A stretch of 64,000 nucleotides of DNA from Nostoc sp. 'Lobaria pulmonaria (5183) cyanobiont' (GCF_002949795.1 NZ_CP026692.1:4634545-4698544); one strand, 5' to 3'; shown: positions 37,883-51,278, numbered from the stretch's first letter. A program made the numbers and translations. The notes: a model not told the origin generated them from the sequence alone.

Positions 37883-40117
37883 ATGGAAAAAAGTGTTATA
37901 AATGCCAGCCTTTCTACCCAGAATCTAACCTTTCGTCCAGGTGATACTCCTGTATCATTTGAGGTAACTGTCAATAATGACAGCGATCGCTTTGTCAATT
38001 TTCAGATAGAAATTACCGCCGCCGGAGAAATCCGCAACACAGGATATCGCTGGTATAGACTCGAACCAGAGGTAGCGGCAGCCAAGCCACCGGGCAGTAG
38101 TACCATCTTTCAAGTCTTCGTATTCAATACACCGATTCCAGGATTTGTTGGTACTGTCAACCTAATGGTAAATATTTTTTCACCGCAATTAGCACAACAG
38201 TCCAGACTTGTGCTACGCCTGAAAATCGAGCGAGACAATAGACCAACACATTTAAGTGTAGAACTGCCTGTACGAGAGTTCCAAGTTTATCCCCGCAATT
38301 CTGTCGATATACCAGTACGGGTGCGGAACTTGGGGCAACAACCATCTGAGGTAATGCTACGTTTTACAGGCGTCGATCCGTCTTGGCTGGCTGGCAGTGC
38401 AGAACGCCGATTACCCTTAGATGCAGGTGGTTTAGCAGAAGCCACATTCCAATGTCAACCTCCTTCTGTAGTACAAGCGCCCAGTCAAAATTACCCTTTT
38501 ACTATTGAAGCTGTTAGCAATAATGGTTATCCAACTAATGCTGGAGGCAACGTTGAAGTTTTACCTGTAGGTTTTATAGACTTTACCACCACAGAAAAAC
38601 ACCTGAAAATTCCCAGCAAATTTGCATGGTTGCCTGACTGGAAATCTGATATAGCTTCCTTTGAATTACTATTTAAAAATGCTAGCAATCTCAACCAGCA
38701 AATTAATGTGCAGGTACAGGGTAGAGACTGGCGAAAATGTAGTTTTAAAAAGCTTCCTGAAACCGCCAATCTCCATCTAGGAGAGACAAGTAAAGTTCTC
38801 CTCGAAGTTAAAACAAAACGCCCTTGGGTGGGAATCGCTAAAACTTTGTTGCTGGAGGCTAAATCGGAATTATCCGACCAACGTTTAGGGAGTACAGATC
38901 CAGCCACGCAGACATTAGAAGTGGAGACTTTGCCAATTATACCTTTATGGCTACAATTGGCTGCGATCGCACTATTAGCTGCACTCCTAGCATTAATCCT
39001 CCAACCCAGAGGTGTAATGCATACTCGTTCTGTCAACTCAGTGCGTTTTAGTGGCATTGGTTTATCTGTGGTCAGTGGTTCAGATGATTGCACCTTAAGA
39101 CTTTGGAGAATTGGTGCTGATAGCCTAGACCCTGATGATACAGTAAAATATTCTGGGCAGCCCCTTGCTTGTGACCAAACGCAACAGCCTAAAGGATTGA
39201 TGGCGATTACCGATGACGCTGTAGAAGTCTTACGCTTCATGCCATTACAAAATAATCGTGTTGCTGTTGGTTTAGATAATGGTGTAATTGAACTCAGAGA
39301 TGTGCCATCAGGTGCCAAGATTAGCCAACTTCAAGACCTTAAAGATCCGAAAGCAAAAGGCGATCGCGTTTTTGACCTAGCTTTCACCTCAAACTCACTT
39401 AACTTATTCAGTGGTTATGGTAGTGGTAAAGTGAGATTATGGTCAAGACCAGCGCCTAACAGCGATTTTCTGCCAGAACCGCAAGTTATCGACGTACAAA
39501 GTACATTGAAACTATCAGGTTTCCAAGTCCGAGCATTAAATCTCAGCCCAGATGCAAAAACTCTAGTAATTGCTGGAAACTTTAAGCGTTTCATCTTGTG
39601 GCAGTGGAATCTAACTCAATCTGATAAACAATTCCCAAGTTTATCAGTGCAAAATTTAGAAAAACTAGACCCATTAGTTGGGCGTGAAGACTATATTTGG
39701 GCATTAGCTTTTGTTCCTAACTCGGCAGAAAAAATTCTCGCAACCTCTGATTCGGCGGGATTTATTACGATTTGGAATTTGAATCAGTGCCAAACTATCA
39801 AAAATCCGAATCCCCTCGAAAAAGTAAATAAACTTAATTGTTCGCCATTAGACCGCTGGTCAGCATCAAAAACATCTGTGCGGACTCTAGCATTTAGTGA
39901 TGATGGTAATCTCTTAGTAAGTGGTGGCGATGATGGACGAGTCGTAGTTTGGTACTTAACTCCCGAACATAAGCTTGACAAAACAAGAGCAGCAGAAGGT
40001 AAAACAATTTACCAAAGCTCTAAAAAAATCAATAGTATCGACTTGAAAACCAATCAAGGAACCATGATTGTGAGTGGTGGTGAAGATTTTCAGGTCAAAC
40101 TACACCGCATCAAATAA
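37883..40117 (+). CDS. Membrane-anchored protein with beta-rich N-terminal domains and WD40 C-terminus
   Basis: A 744-residue protein. Residues about 1-115, 120-228 and 230-350 look like three beta-sandwich modules (FRPGDTPVSFEVTVNND, VYPRNSVDIPVRVRNLG, ASFELLFKNASNLNQQ). A single hydrophobic helix lies at about 354-373 (PLWLQLAAIALLAALLALIL). The rest is a WD40 propeller with blades such as VNSVRFSGIGLSVVSGSDDCTLRLW and VRTLAFSDDGNLLVSGGDDGRVVVW. There is no N-terminal signal peptide, so the modules on either side of the helix lie in different compartments. The next gene starts 14 bp downstream and shares the N-terminal architecture. The function is unknown; a scaffold or sensor role is inferred. 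Confidence 0.85.
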   Translation: MEKSVINASLSTQNLTFRPGDTPVSFEVTVNNDSDRFVNFQIEITAAGEIRNTGYRWYRLEPEVAAAKPPGSSTIFQVFVFNTPIPGFVGTVNLMVNIFSPQLAQQSRLVLRLKIERDNRPTHLSVELPVREFQVYPRNSVDIPVRVRNLGQQPSEVMLRFTGVDPSWLAGSAERRLPLDAGGLAEATFQCQPPSVVQAPSQNYPFTIEAVSNNGYPTNAGGNVEVLPVGFIDFTTTEKHLKIPSKFAWLPDWKSDIASFELLFKNASNLNQQINVQVQGRDWRKCSFKKLPETANLHLGETSKVLLEVKTKRPWVGIAKTLLLEAKSELSDQRLGSTDPATQTLEVETLPIIPLWLQLAAIALLAALLALILQPRGVMHTRSVNSVRFSGIGLSVVSGSDDCTLRLWRIGADSLDPDDTVKYSGQPLACDQTQQPKGLMAITDDAVEVLRFMPLQNNRVAVGLDNGVIELRDVPSGAKISQLQDLKDPKAKGDRVFDLAFTSNSLNLFSGYGSGKVRLWSRPAPNSDFLPEPQVIDVQSTLKLSGFQVRALNLSPDAKTLVIAGNFKRFILWQWNLTQSDKQFPSLSVQNLEKLDPLVGREDYIWALAFVPNSAEKILATSDSAGFITIWNLNQCQTIKNPNPLEKVNKLNCSPLDRWSASKTSVRTLAFSDDGNLLVSGGDDGRVVVWYLTPEHKLDKTRAAEGKTIYQSSKKINSIDLKTNQGTMIVSGGEDFQVKLHRIK

Positions 40118-40130
40118 GGAAGTCGATGAT

Positions 40131-42437
40131 ATGCAAGCTAAATTCAATCCACTGCAAGTTATTATCAACCCACCTGGAATTCAATTTGGGATGCCAGGAG
40201 ATACCATTGAACTCTATGTTGTTGTAATCAATCAGGGAAATCAAAGTGCGATTATTGACTTATATTTTGTTTTTGACGAAGTATTTCAAAATTTAACCGA
40301 CTGGTCTAGTTCTCCTAGAGAAAGTTTAGCATTAGCTCCAGGGCAAAATAGCGACGAAGTAAAATTTGAGTTTCAAATTGCTGCAAATGCTCTCCCCGGA
40401 ACCTATGACTATACACTAGTCGTAGATTCTCCTCTACATTATCCCCAAGATACTCCTATAACCTTCCCAAATCAAATTAAGGTTCTGCTAAAAGAACAGA
40501 CAGCAATTCGAGTAAATGATCCGACATTTTCTCTTAGACCTAACACCAACCCCAATAAACCGCTAATTTTCAATCCTAATGAACCTCATCAAGTGGAGGT
40601 AATAGTTGATAATCGCTCTTATCTTGTAGATAGGTTTCGCTTGAATTGCCCAGATTTAGATGATGACTGGTTCACAATTAATTATCCCGCAACTGGATTT
40701 GAGGGGCCAGGGTTAGTTTCTGACGTGACTGCACTAGAACTCAACCCTGGTACTCAAGGTCAAATATTGTTGAAATTTCACCCACCTGGTGATACCCTCG
40801 CAGGAAGCTATTCTCCCACAATCCGCTTGTATTCGGAAAACTCTCCAGACTTGGTACTGCTGGATTTGGTGTATATACAAATTCCAACAAATTATCGCCT
40901 AGATATAAAACTTCATACCATCTTGGCACAAGTTAGCCGTAGTCTTGGCAAGTACGAATTATCACTAGCTAACCAGGGTAATATTGTCCGCGAACTGATA
41001 TTAAACTTAAAAAGTCGAGACGAAGAAGAACTATATACTTACAAATTTGAACCTACTGAAGTAAGATTATTACCTAATAGAAGTGCTGTGGCTAATTTGA
41101 CGGTCAAACCCAGACCTTGGTGGCGACGACCGTGGTTTGGTGCAGGGCTAGCGCTCAACTTTCAACTCGACATCAAAGACCAACAAAATTTACCTTTACT
41201 TAACACATTGCCTCAAGGAACATTGGTATGGAAACACCGCCCTTGGTGGCAATTATTGCTGTTAATTTTAGTAGTTTTGGGTTTATTAGGAGGGATAGGA
41301 TTCATTATTTGGCGAATTTTAAACCCCGATCCTTTGAGATTAGAAAATTTTAGTGCAAATGACTCTAAAATCACTGAAGGCGACGAAATATCTTTGAAGT
41401 GGGACATTCACAATTATCAACAGTTGCAAAAGTTGGTTCTGACGGCCAAAGGTTCGCAACCTATCCAGCCTATTACATACAACTTTAGCAATGGCATTCC
41501 TGAAACACTGGGTAAGGGAAGTGCTAATGAAATACCTCCTTGTCAAGTACAAGATAAACAAGAGCTAATTTGTAGCAATGTTAAAACTGGAGTGAAAACA
41601 AAAGGTAATTATACTTTTGAGTTACAAGCATTTTATCGTAATGGTAGACAATTATTTTCTCCTAATAACAAAGTAGCTAGCCAAACTACCCAAGTAGAAA
41701 TAGCTGAAAAACAAATTGCGGAATTACTTAGTTTTCAAGCAGATAAACCACTGTATACAAAAGGTCAAAATATTCTTTTAAGCTGGGCAATTGCCCGTCC
41801 ATTATTGTTAGCGCAAATTCAACTTGCTGGCAGCGCAGATGATGGTACATTCTATAGTAAGCCAATTACTTATAAATTTAATCAAGGTAATATTACTGAT
41901 CCGAAACTTCAAAAGCTATGTACACAACAAAATCAACAATTACGATGTACAAATATTCCTTTGTCAGCAACTAAAGCCGGAAATTTTGTATTTGAAATCA
42001 AAGCTTTTCCTAATAATGGCAGTCAAAAAACTAGTTTTAAAAAGACTGAATCAAAAATTGGAATATTACCAAAACCATTTAAAATTGTCTCTTTTAGAAT
42101 CAACGCTAGCGAACAACCAAATTTGGTTCTTAAGGAAGGTGAATCTGCTACCCTGAGTTGGAGAGTAGAGGGAGAAAATATTCAGGTTAAACTTCTACCA
42201 TACGGCAATGATGTTCCACCAGTTGGTGCAATGAAGCTTCCAGTCAATCAAGCTTTTCCGCCTCAAATCGGACTGCTAGTAAATGATATATCTGGTCAGC
42301 AACAACCCCAGCAAAGAGGATTTGCTATTAAAGTCATTAAAAAAGTACAGCCTACTCCTATACCTAGCATTAACCCCCTTGCACCTACTCTCCCATCCAA
42401 CAGTAGCCCATTTAAAACTCCCTTCCCTCTGAGATAA
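40131..42437 (+). CDS. Membrane-anchored protein with shared N-terminal modules and Ig-like C-terminal repeats
   Basis: A roughly 768-residue protein. Three beta-rich modules occupy about 1-120 (GMPGDTIELYVVVINQGNQ), 125-252 and 255-350 (KYELSLANQGNIVRELILNL). A helix lies at about 372-394 (WWQLLLLILVVLGLLGGIGF). The C-terminal part has three similar Ig-like units, beginning LENFSANDSKITEGDEISLKW, LLSFQADKPLYTKGQNILLSW and IVSFRINASEQPNLVLKEGE, and ends in a proline-rich tail. The ATG at 40131 has AAGGA upstream; an in-frame start at 40074 would overlap the previous gene. The KPRPWW/PWFG segment before the helix matches KTKRPWVGIAK in the upstream protein, so the N-terminal halves are probably paralogous. 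The function is unknown. Confidence 0.82.
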   Translation: MQAKFNPLQVIINPPGIQFGMPGDTIELYVVVINQGNQSAIIDLYFVFDEVFQNLTDWSSSPRESLALAPGQNSDEVKFEFQIAANALPGTYDYTLVVDSPLHYPQDTPITFPNQIKVLLKEQTAIRVNDPTFSLRPNTNPNKPLIFNPNEPHQVEVIVDNRSYLVDRFRLNCPDLDDDWFTINYPATGFEGPGLVSDVTALELNPGTQGQILLKFHPPGDTLAGSYSPTIRLYSENSPDLVLLDLVYIQIPTNYRLDIKLHTILAQVSRSLGKYELSLANQGNIVRELILNLKSRDEEELYTYKFEPTEVRLLPNRSAVANLTVKPRPWWRRPWFGAGLALNFQLDIKDQQNLPLLNTLPQGTLVWKHRPWWQLLLLILVVLGLLGGIGFIIWRILNPDPLRLENFSANDSKITEGDEISLKWDIHNYQQLQKLVLTAKGSQPIQPITYNFSNGIPETLGKGSANEIPPCQVQDKQELICSNVKTGVKTKGNYTFELQAFYRNGRQLFSPNNKVASQTTQVEIAEKQIAELLSFQADKPLYTKGQNILLSWAIARPLLLAQIQLAGSADDGTFYSKPITYKFNQGNITDPKLQKLCTQQNQQLRCTNIPLSATKAGNFVFEIKAFPNNGSQKTSFKKTESKIGILPKPFKIVSFRINASEQPNLVLKEGESATLSWRVEGENIQVKLLPYGNDVPPVGAMKLPVNQAFPPQIGLLVNDISGQQQPQQRGFAIKVIKKVQPTPIPSINPLAPTLPSNSSPFKTPFPLR

Positions 42438-42567
42438 CTTTTTGGGCAATGTGAAAAGCAGAAATATATCAAAGTTGCAAACTGCCTCCAAAATCATCTT
42501 CTATGCGATGCCTCAATCCCGAAAATAAAGACTCTTTGTTATGTGGATCTAATTTTATGTATGGCGA

Positions 42568-43274
42568 CTAAGTGTTTAAAGGTGTTAAATATTCATCGAC
42601 AGTATAAGTTACTTTTGATATAACTTGCCCGGATATCAAGTCTTTAAATTTCCCCGAATCAGTGACCATATTTCCTAAATTTTTCAAGATATATTCTTGT
42701 GTTTTTTGGTCTTCATATCGGTCAAGAGATGGAGTATGTTGTTGATAGACTTGCGATAAACTTTGGTACACTTCGTAGCTGGGTTGAAATTCCTTATTCC
42801 ACAATAAAATTAGGTAGCCATTTTCTTTTAGGGCATTTGCTGCTTTTGGATATCCAACTTCTGGTGATATCCAATGAAAAGAACTCGCGGCTAAAACGGC
42901 ATCAAATTCAAGTGGCTTGAGTTCCCACTCTTCAAAGGATGTGTTCTGTATCTCTACATTGGAATAGGGTTGACAATTTTGTTGAGCTAACCTGAAAAAA
43001 TCTGGATTGGGTTCTAAGCAGATTATAGAGAAACCCAATTGAGCGATGCCTACGGCGGGCTTTACCTTACTGTTGCAGTTCCAAGGCCACATTCCACTTC
43101 CAGAATTTTTGAGTCAGTGGAGAGTTTAGCAAGTTCCACAACTTGGTGAATCAAATCTTGAGGATAACGTGGTCTTGCCTGATTGTAAGCTTCTGCTGCC
43201 GGAGAATACCAATGTTTGTGCTGTTGGAGGCCTGTGCTGGAGTAGCTGATTATTGCTTGTTTTAAGTCTTCCAT
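42568..43274 (-). pseudogene. Class I SAM-dependent methyltransferase, frameshifted by a repeat insertion
   Basis: The N-terminal part (43274 to 43062) reads HWYSPAAEAYNQARPRYPQDL and then ILEVECGLGTATV, the SAM-binding motif I with a glycine changed to glutamate. It then runs into a TAA. The remainder is in another phase: IAQLGFSIICLEPNPDFF (motif II acidic loop), FDAVLAASSFHWISPEVGYPKAANALK and ENGYLILLWNKEF, ending with the TAG or TAA near 42568. Between the phases lie 20 bases (43048-43067) resembling a common dispersed repeat. Removing 17 or 20 bases restores the reading frame. The family is a Methyltransf_11-like enzyme with an F-H-W motif. No intact copy is in the window. Confidence 0.85.
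43048..43067. repeat. Short dispersed repeat inside the methyltransferase pseudogene
   Basis: GCCTACGGCGGGCTTTACCT, immediately preceded by GCGAT, is the kind of GATGCCTACGGCGGGC element scattered in Nostoc-type genomes. It interrupts the gene right after motif I and carries the in-frame stop. Confidence 0.6.
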
Positions 43275-43328
43275 AATCTATTCAATTCCTGCAAAGAGCG
43301 TAATTTGTCTATCGTAGCTTTTGCTAGC

Positions 43329-44531
43329 TCAATTCCTGGTTTTATGAAAAGCTCTAGGTCTGCGCCCATTTTCAAGCAGAGATTTTCGTAATGGAACTAT
43401 CTCAGCTTCACTACTCTCGCGTGCTACCCGAATCAGCAATCCAGCAGCTATTAAGCTGGCAATCATAGAATTACCACCATAACTAAACATGGGCAAAGGT
43501 AAACCAGTAGTCGGTAGAGAACCTGTTGCAACACCGATGTGGAGCAATGATTGTCCAACCATCAAAATGGTTACGCCGATCGCTACTAATCTATGTACTA
43601 TATTTTTAGCCTTCAGCGCCACAATTAATCCGAGAGTGGCGAATGTAGCCAAAAGTACCAATAACACCATACTGCCAACAAAGCCAAACTCTTCGGCGAA
43701 CACTGCAAAAATAAAATCGGTATCTTGAATTGGTAAATAAAACAGCTTTTGTTGAGAAAGCCCATATCCAGCTCCCCAAGTTTTACCAGAACCCACAGCT
43801 AGTAGACTTTGCACCAACTGGTAGCCATCTCCTGTAGCATCGGCCCAAGGATTGAGGAATGACATCACCCGTTTACGTTGATACTCTTTGATGCTAATAC
43901 TGAGTACTGCCAACATCACTCCACCAATTGCTGTTCCTCCCAGGTACTTGTAAGGTAAGCCAGCTGCTAAAGCAATTAGCCAGATAGTCATGCCGCAAAG
44001 TGCGCTTGTACTCAAGTTAGGCTGGGCAAGAATCCCTAAAAGTACCAGACCAAAAACACCCAACCAAGCCAAGCGAATCCGCCAACTAATTCGTTCCCAC
44101 TGACCAAAAAGCCGCGCACTTTGCAACACCAAAAAGGGTTTAATTAATTCTGAAGGTTGAATCGGAATTGGCCCGATCGCAATCCAACGCGCTGCATCAA
44201 AAGCCTTTTTTCCCAATCCTGGAATCAGTGTGACAAAAATTAACCCCAAAAACAGCAACAAAAACCAATGGGATAATCCCAAAATTTTCTGCAACGGCGA
44301 ATTAACAATAATATTGAATCCGATTAAGGAAACTAAGACCCAAAGCAATTGACGTTTAAAGTAGTACAACCCATCATTTTGACGGGCATCAGCGACAGGA
44401 TATGATGCTGAAAATAGCATGATCAAGCCGACGAACAGCCAAATCAACGTTAACCAGCGCAACAACCGCGCTTCTAATGCCCAGTTGGAGACTGAACTAT
44501 CAAAAATTGGAATCAGGCGGCGTAGATTCAC
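43329..44531 (-). CDS. ftsW: FtsW/RodA/SpoVE-family peptidoglycan glycosyltransferase, probably FtsW
   Basis: A 400-residue polytopic SEDS protein with about ten transmembrane helices. SEDS proteins polymerise peptidoglycan glycan strands from lipid II during division (FtsW) or elongation (RodA). Key motifs are DAARWIAIGPIPIQPSELIKP, with the conserved W and the PSE segment of the large loop, then GDGYQLVQSLLAVGSGKTWGAG. DTDFIFAVFAEEFGFVGS and TGLPLPMFSYGGNSMIASLIAAGLL are the C-terminal signatures. The sequence ends in a basic tail. FtsW is favoured over RodA because of the FSYGGNS ending and the short GLGKKAFDAAR loop, but the distinction is moderate. It is a single gene, convergent with nothing close. 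Confidence 0.88.
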   Translation of the reverse strand: MNLRRLIPIFDSSVSNWALEARLLRWLTLIWLFVGLIMLFSASYPVADARQNDGLYYFKRQLLWVLVSLIGFNIIVNSPLQKILGLSHWFLLLFLGLIFVTLIPGLGKKAFDAARWIAIGPIPIQPSELIKPFLVLQSARLFGQWERISWRIRLAWLGVFGLVLLGILAQPNLSTSALCGMTIWLIALAAGLPYKYLGGTAIGGVMLAVLSISIKEYQRKRVMSFLNPWADATGDGYQLVQSLLAVGSGKTWGAGYGLSQQKLFYLPIQDTDFIFAVFAEEFGFVGSMVLLVLLATFATLGLIVALKAKNIVHRLVAIGVTILMVGQSLLHIGVATGSLPTTGLPLPMFSYGGNSMIASLIAAGLLIRVARESSEAEIVPLRKSLLENGRRPRAFHKTRN

Positions 44532-44901
44532 GATCGGTACAGGTAAAAAGTTAGAAATTAGGAGTTAGAAATAAAACTCATAAATCATAACTTATAACTT
44601 ATAAGTAGGCTTTACAACCATAAATCTTAGAGTTGTTAACTTCAATACACCACTAGTTCAATATTTCTGACAAATTGCAATCTCTACTCTGCAACAAAAA
44701 AGTAATATTTTATACTAATAATTTAGAATTGCTATAGTTAAGAGCGATCGCTCGAAAATTGACTGAAAGTATTCTAAAAGTATTTATCTGAAATAGAGTA
44801 CATGTACGGAAGTATACAAAAGATATATGTATTATAAAAGCTAATTATATACTTTTCATAGAAATTGATAACCATTGTACTAATTTAGGTGCAGCATAAT
44901 C
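44532..44901. other. Intergenic region between divergent genes
   Basis: The ftsW and EVE-like genes diverge from here. It contains short direct repeats (AAATCATAACTTATAACTTATAAG), a HIP1 site near 44743 and a 10-bp palindrome GTACATGTAC at 44798-44807. The palindrome might bind a regulator of the downstream gene, but nothing shows it. Confidence 0.35.
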
Positions 44902-45381
44902 ATGCCAACACGTATTTTCTTAGCAAATCCAGATATTGATGTTAATATTCCTAGCTATATTGAAGAAGCACTTGATGATATCAAAAATGAAGGGGAGTGT
45001 TATATCACCTGGAGTGCAGGTCAGGTAAAGTCAATTAAGGTTGGGGATAAAGCCTACTTGAAAAAAACTGGAAAGGGGAAACGTGGTTTCATTGCGGTAG
45101 GAGAAGTAATCAAGACTGAATATGCTGAACATCGCTTGAATAAACTTTCTCAATATCATAATTACTCTGATGCTTATACTCAACATTTCTTTGGAAACTG
45201 CCCTACTGTATCAATAAGGCTTGATGAGGTTGTGAGTCTTGATAGTCCTTTAGAAGATAGCTATCTACTAAAATTATCAAGTATGCAGGGGGTCAATCTT
45301 GTTAGGTACGGAAGTGGCCAAGAACTAGGTTCTCAGTACGAAGCTGCCCTAGATGCTGAGTGGAAGAAGTACTTTATATAA
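44902..45381 (+). CDS. EVE/PUA-like domain protein
   Basis: A 159-residue single-domain protein. The core ITWSAGQVKSIKVGDKAYLKKTGKGKRGFIAVGEVI at about 34-69 has the tryptophan, the GD turn and the K-x-G-K-x-R-G-F-x-A-x-G pattern of EVE/PUA-like modules. In other proteins these bind modified nucleic-acid bases and are often fused to HNH nucleases or McrB-type GTPases. No nuclease partner is fused or adjacent. The rest is polar and acidic. The ATG at 44902 directly begins the fold. A stand-alone reader or a regulator of an unlinked restriction system are possible roles. The assignment comes from pattern memory only. Confidence 0.6.
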   Translation: MPTRIFLANPDIDVNIPSYIEEALDDIKNEGECYITWSAGQVKSIKVGDKAYLKKTGKGKRGFIAVGEVIKTEYAEHRLNKLSQYHNYSDAYTQHFFGNCPTVSIRLDEVVSLDSPLEDSYLLKLSSMQGVNLVRYGSGQELGSQYEAALDAEWKKYFI

Positions 45382-45458
45382 GGTTAACAAGCTTGATTAA
45401 GAGTACCTTGTTTCTATATTACTTAATTACCAGGTTTTTTGTAGTATCAATTCTCAAC

Positions 45459-45484
45459 AAAAAAGAGGTCTTTCTCGACCTCTT
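45459..45484 (-). terminator. Rho-independent terminator of the apc operon
   Basis: On the minus strand, AAGAGGTC and GACCTCTT form a perfect 8-bp stem with a 6-base loop, followed by six T residues. It lies 35 bp after the apcC stop, exactly where the apcABC transcript should end. Confidence 0.85.
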
Positions 45485-45518
45485 ACCAATTCCCTAAAAT
45501 AATATTCTATTTACAGAA

Positions 45519-45725
45519 TTACGACAAGCCAGTATTAGCGCCTTGCTTACCAGTTGCCAGTTCCACCTTGATGATTGTGCCACCGGCTTTTTGAATGCGT
45601 TGCTGTTCGCGGAACCAGTTTTCATAAGGAACTAGCTTAGTGAAGTAAGTATTTTGCAGTTCGCGTTGGGTACGAATTCGGGTTTGGCTAGGAACTAGAG
45701 CAGTAATTTTAAACAAACGGGACAT
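45519..45725 (-). CDS. apcC: Phycobilisome core linker LC 7.8 (ApcC)
   Basis: A 68-residue linker of the allophycocyanin core trimers. It has the CpcD-like fold sequence RLFKITALVPSQTRIRTQRELQNTYFTKLVPYENWFREQQRIQKAGG, an almost invariant pattern among cyanobacterial ApcC proteins. The length is normal. It lies 222 bp downstream of apcB, a long spacer for an operon but usual for apc loci, and is followed at once by the terminator at 45459-45484. There are no odd residues. Confidence 0.97.
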   Translation of the reverse strand: MSRLFKITALVPSQTRIRTQRELQNTYFTKLVPYENWFREQQRIQKAGGTIIKVELATGKQGANTGLS

Positions 45726-45947
45726 ATTTTGAAAATCTCCTGTATACCTTGTGAAAACTTTTTTATCTCAAAATATTGAGTGCAAATCTTTTAATCATTC
45801 AAAGGCTGGAAATCAAACATCAATACTAGACCACCAATACTCATCATTGATAATTTACCAAGATAAGCAATATAACGTTCTAGCACTCACGGCTGATTTC
45901 CAGACCTTAATAAAGCCGCACCTAAATTCTTAAGCGCAAACTAGTTC

Positions 45948-46436
45948 TTAGCTTAAGCCGGAGGAGATATAGTCTAAGTAAACACCCATTTCCTTACCAG
46001 CATCAGAACCTACCAAACTGGCGGTTACTTCCTTGATTGCTTGGATAGCTTGTACGGTAGCACCGACGGGAACACCTAAGGAGTTATAGGTTTCTTTCAA
46101 GCCATTTAGCACACGCTCATCTAGGATGGAAGGATCGCCAGCCAACATAGCGTAGGTGGCATAGCGGAGGTAATAGTCCAAATCACGGATGCAAGCAGCG
46201 TAGCGGCGGGTGGTGTACATGTTACCGCCGGGACGGGTGATGTCAGAGTAAAGCAAAGATTTTGCTACAGCTTCCTTGACGATGGCAGCAGCGTTAGCGC
46301 TGATGGTGCTAGCAGCACGTACCCGTAGTTCGCCAGTGGAGAAGTAGCCTTTTAGCTTCTCTAAAGCAGAAGAGTCTAGATATTTACCTTGAACGTCTGC
46401 GGAGTTAATGACAGCGGTAATTGCGTCTTGAGCCAT
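45948..46436 (-). CDS. apcB: Allophycocyanin beta subunit (ApcB)
   Basis: A 162-residue globin-like phycobiliprotein that carries phycocyanobilin and forms (alpha-beta)3 trimers in the phycobilisome core. The chromophore cysteine is C82 in [19 protein letters not shown]. The gamma-N-methylated asparagine N72 is in [35 protein letters not shown] is the following conserved region. AAGGA lies about ten bases before the ATG. It is 65 bp downstream of apcA on the same strand, so the two are co-transcribed. Confidence 0.98.
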   Translation of the reverse strand: MAQDAITAVINSADVQGKYLDSSALEKLKGYFSTGELRVRAASTISANAAAIVKEAVAKSLLYSDITRPGGNMYTTRRYAACIRDLDYYLRYATYAMLAGDPSILDERVLNGLKETYNSLGVPVGATVQAIQAIKEVTASLVGSDAGKEMGVYLDYISSGLS

Positions 46437-46501
46437 GTTGTTAATTCCTTATTTCCAACCGTATTGCAATACTTCTGTTTAAGTAGGTAAACAGCTTTAC
46501 C

Positions 46502-46990
46502 CTATCCTAGAAGGGCACCAACTAGGTAGTCGAAGTAGCCAGCAGCTTCACTAGCGTCATCACCAGAGAGGAGTGAGGCAGAGCTATTCTTCAGCCCGCG
46601 GATACCTTCAGCAACACCATCGATAGGAGTTCCCAAGGACTTGTACAGTTCACGGGCACCAATAACACCAATTTCTTCGATGGGGGTGACATCACCAGCA
46701 ACGATACCGTAGGTAACGAGGCGGAGGTAATAATCTAGGTCACGCAGGCAAGTAGCAGTCAATTCTTGACCGTAAGCGTTACCACCAGGAGACACAACAT
46801 CAGGACGCTTTTGGAACAGTTGATCGCCAGCTTGCTTAACGAGCCGTTCGCGATTTTCTGACAAAACTTGAGCAATCCGCACCCGGCGCTCACCACTTGT
46901 AACAAAGGACTTGATCCGATCTAACTCACCAGGGCTGAGGTAGCGAGCTTCTGCATCAGCATTCACGATAGCTTTCGTGACGATACTCAT
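46502..46990 (-). CDS. apcA: Allophycocyanin alpha subunit (ApcA)
   Basis: The 162-residue alpha partner of ApcB, binding one phycocyanobilin at C81 in [23 protein letters not shown]. The start [22 protein letters not shown] is canonical. GGAGGA lies about eight bases before the ATG, a strong ribosome site fitting high expression. It follows apcE after a 385-bp spacer that probably contains its own promoter, as is usual for apcABC. Length and residues are normal. Confidence 0.98.
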   Translation of the reverse strand: MSIVTKAIVNADAEARYLSPGELDRIKSFVTSGERRVRIAQVLSENRERLVKQAGDQLFQKRPDVVSPGGNAYGQELTATCLRDLDYYLRLVTYGIVAGDVTPIEEIGVIGARELYKSLGTPIDGVAEGIRGLKNSSASLLSGDDASEAAGYFDYLVGALLG

Positions 46991-47375
46991 TAATGGATTC
47001 CTCCAATACTAATGAAACCAGGATTTGATTAAACTGGTGCGACTTTAAGTTTGGTTTACTGAGTTTGTTTTCTCGTTCTTTTAGACACAACAGTTTTACA
47101 ACTGCTACGGCTAATAAATTACGAGTTTGCTTGAGTCAACATAAGTACACAAGCTTTCAAACTCAGTTACCTTCCGCAAAACATTTTCCGGCATTCTGTT
47201 GAGCATTTATGACTGCTCTTAATACTTTGTAATATTGCTTTTCAGAATTTACTGTTTTAACTGCAATCTGAGAGCGGGATTCCGAAAGGTTACGATGAGG
47301 ACAGGGGAAAGGTTACAGGGGATAGGGAACAGTAAATAATCTGTACTTTATTCCCTATTCCCTACTCCCTACTCC
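46991..47375. promoter_or_regulatory. apcE-apcA spacer, probable apcABC promoter region
   Basis: A 385-bp non-coding stretch between the apcE stop and the apcA start. Nearest apcE it holds heptamer repeats (TTCCCTATTCCCTACTCCC) and an imperfect GGGGATAGGGAACAG counterpart. The part nearest apcA is AT-rich and is where the strong apcABC promoter is expected in cyanobacteria. I cannot assign a -10 box with confidence. Confidence 0.4.
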
Positions 47376-51239
<3,864 letters not shown>

Positions 51240-51278
51240 TACTTATTCAATGCTACCCTATCTGCGATCGCAGTTATT

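Noticed and set aside
38527-39318. 263-codon open frame on the minus strand inside the WD40 gene
   Set aside because: It lies wholly antisense to a well-supported coding gene, has Ser/Thr/Leu-rich low-information composition and no recognisable domain or ribosome site.
45751-45933. 60-codon plus-strand frame between apcB and apcC
   Set aside because: It starts at a GTG without a ribosome site, lies antisense to the apc transcript spacer, and has no recognised motif. It is interesting only if conserved in relatives.
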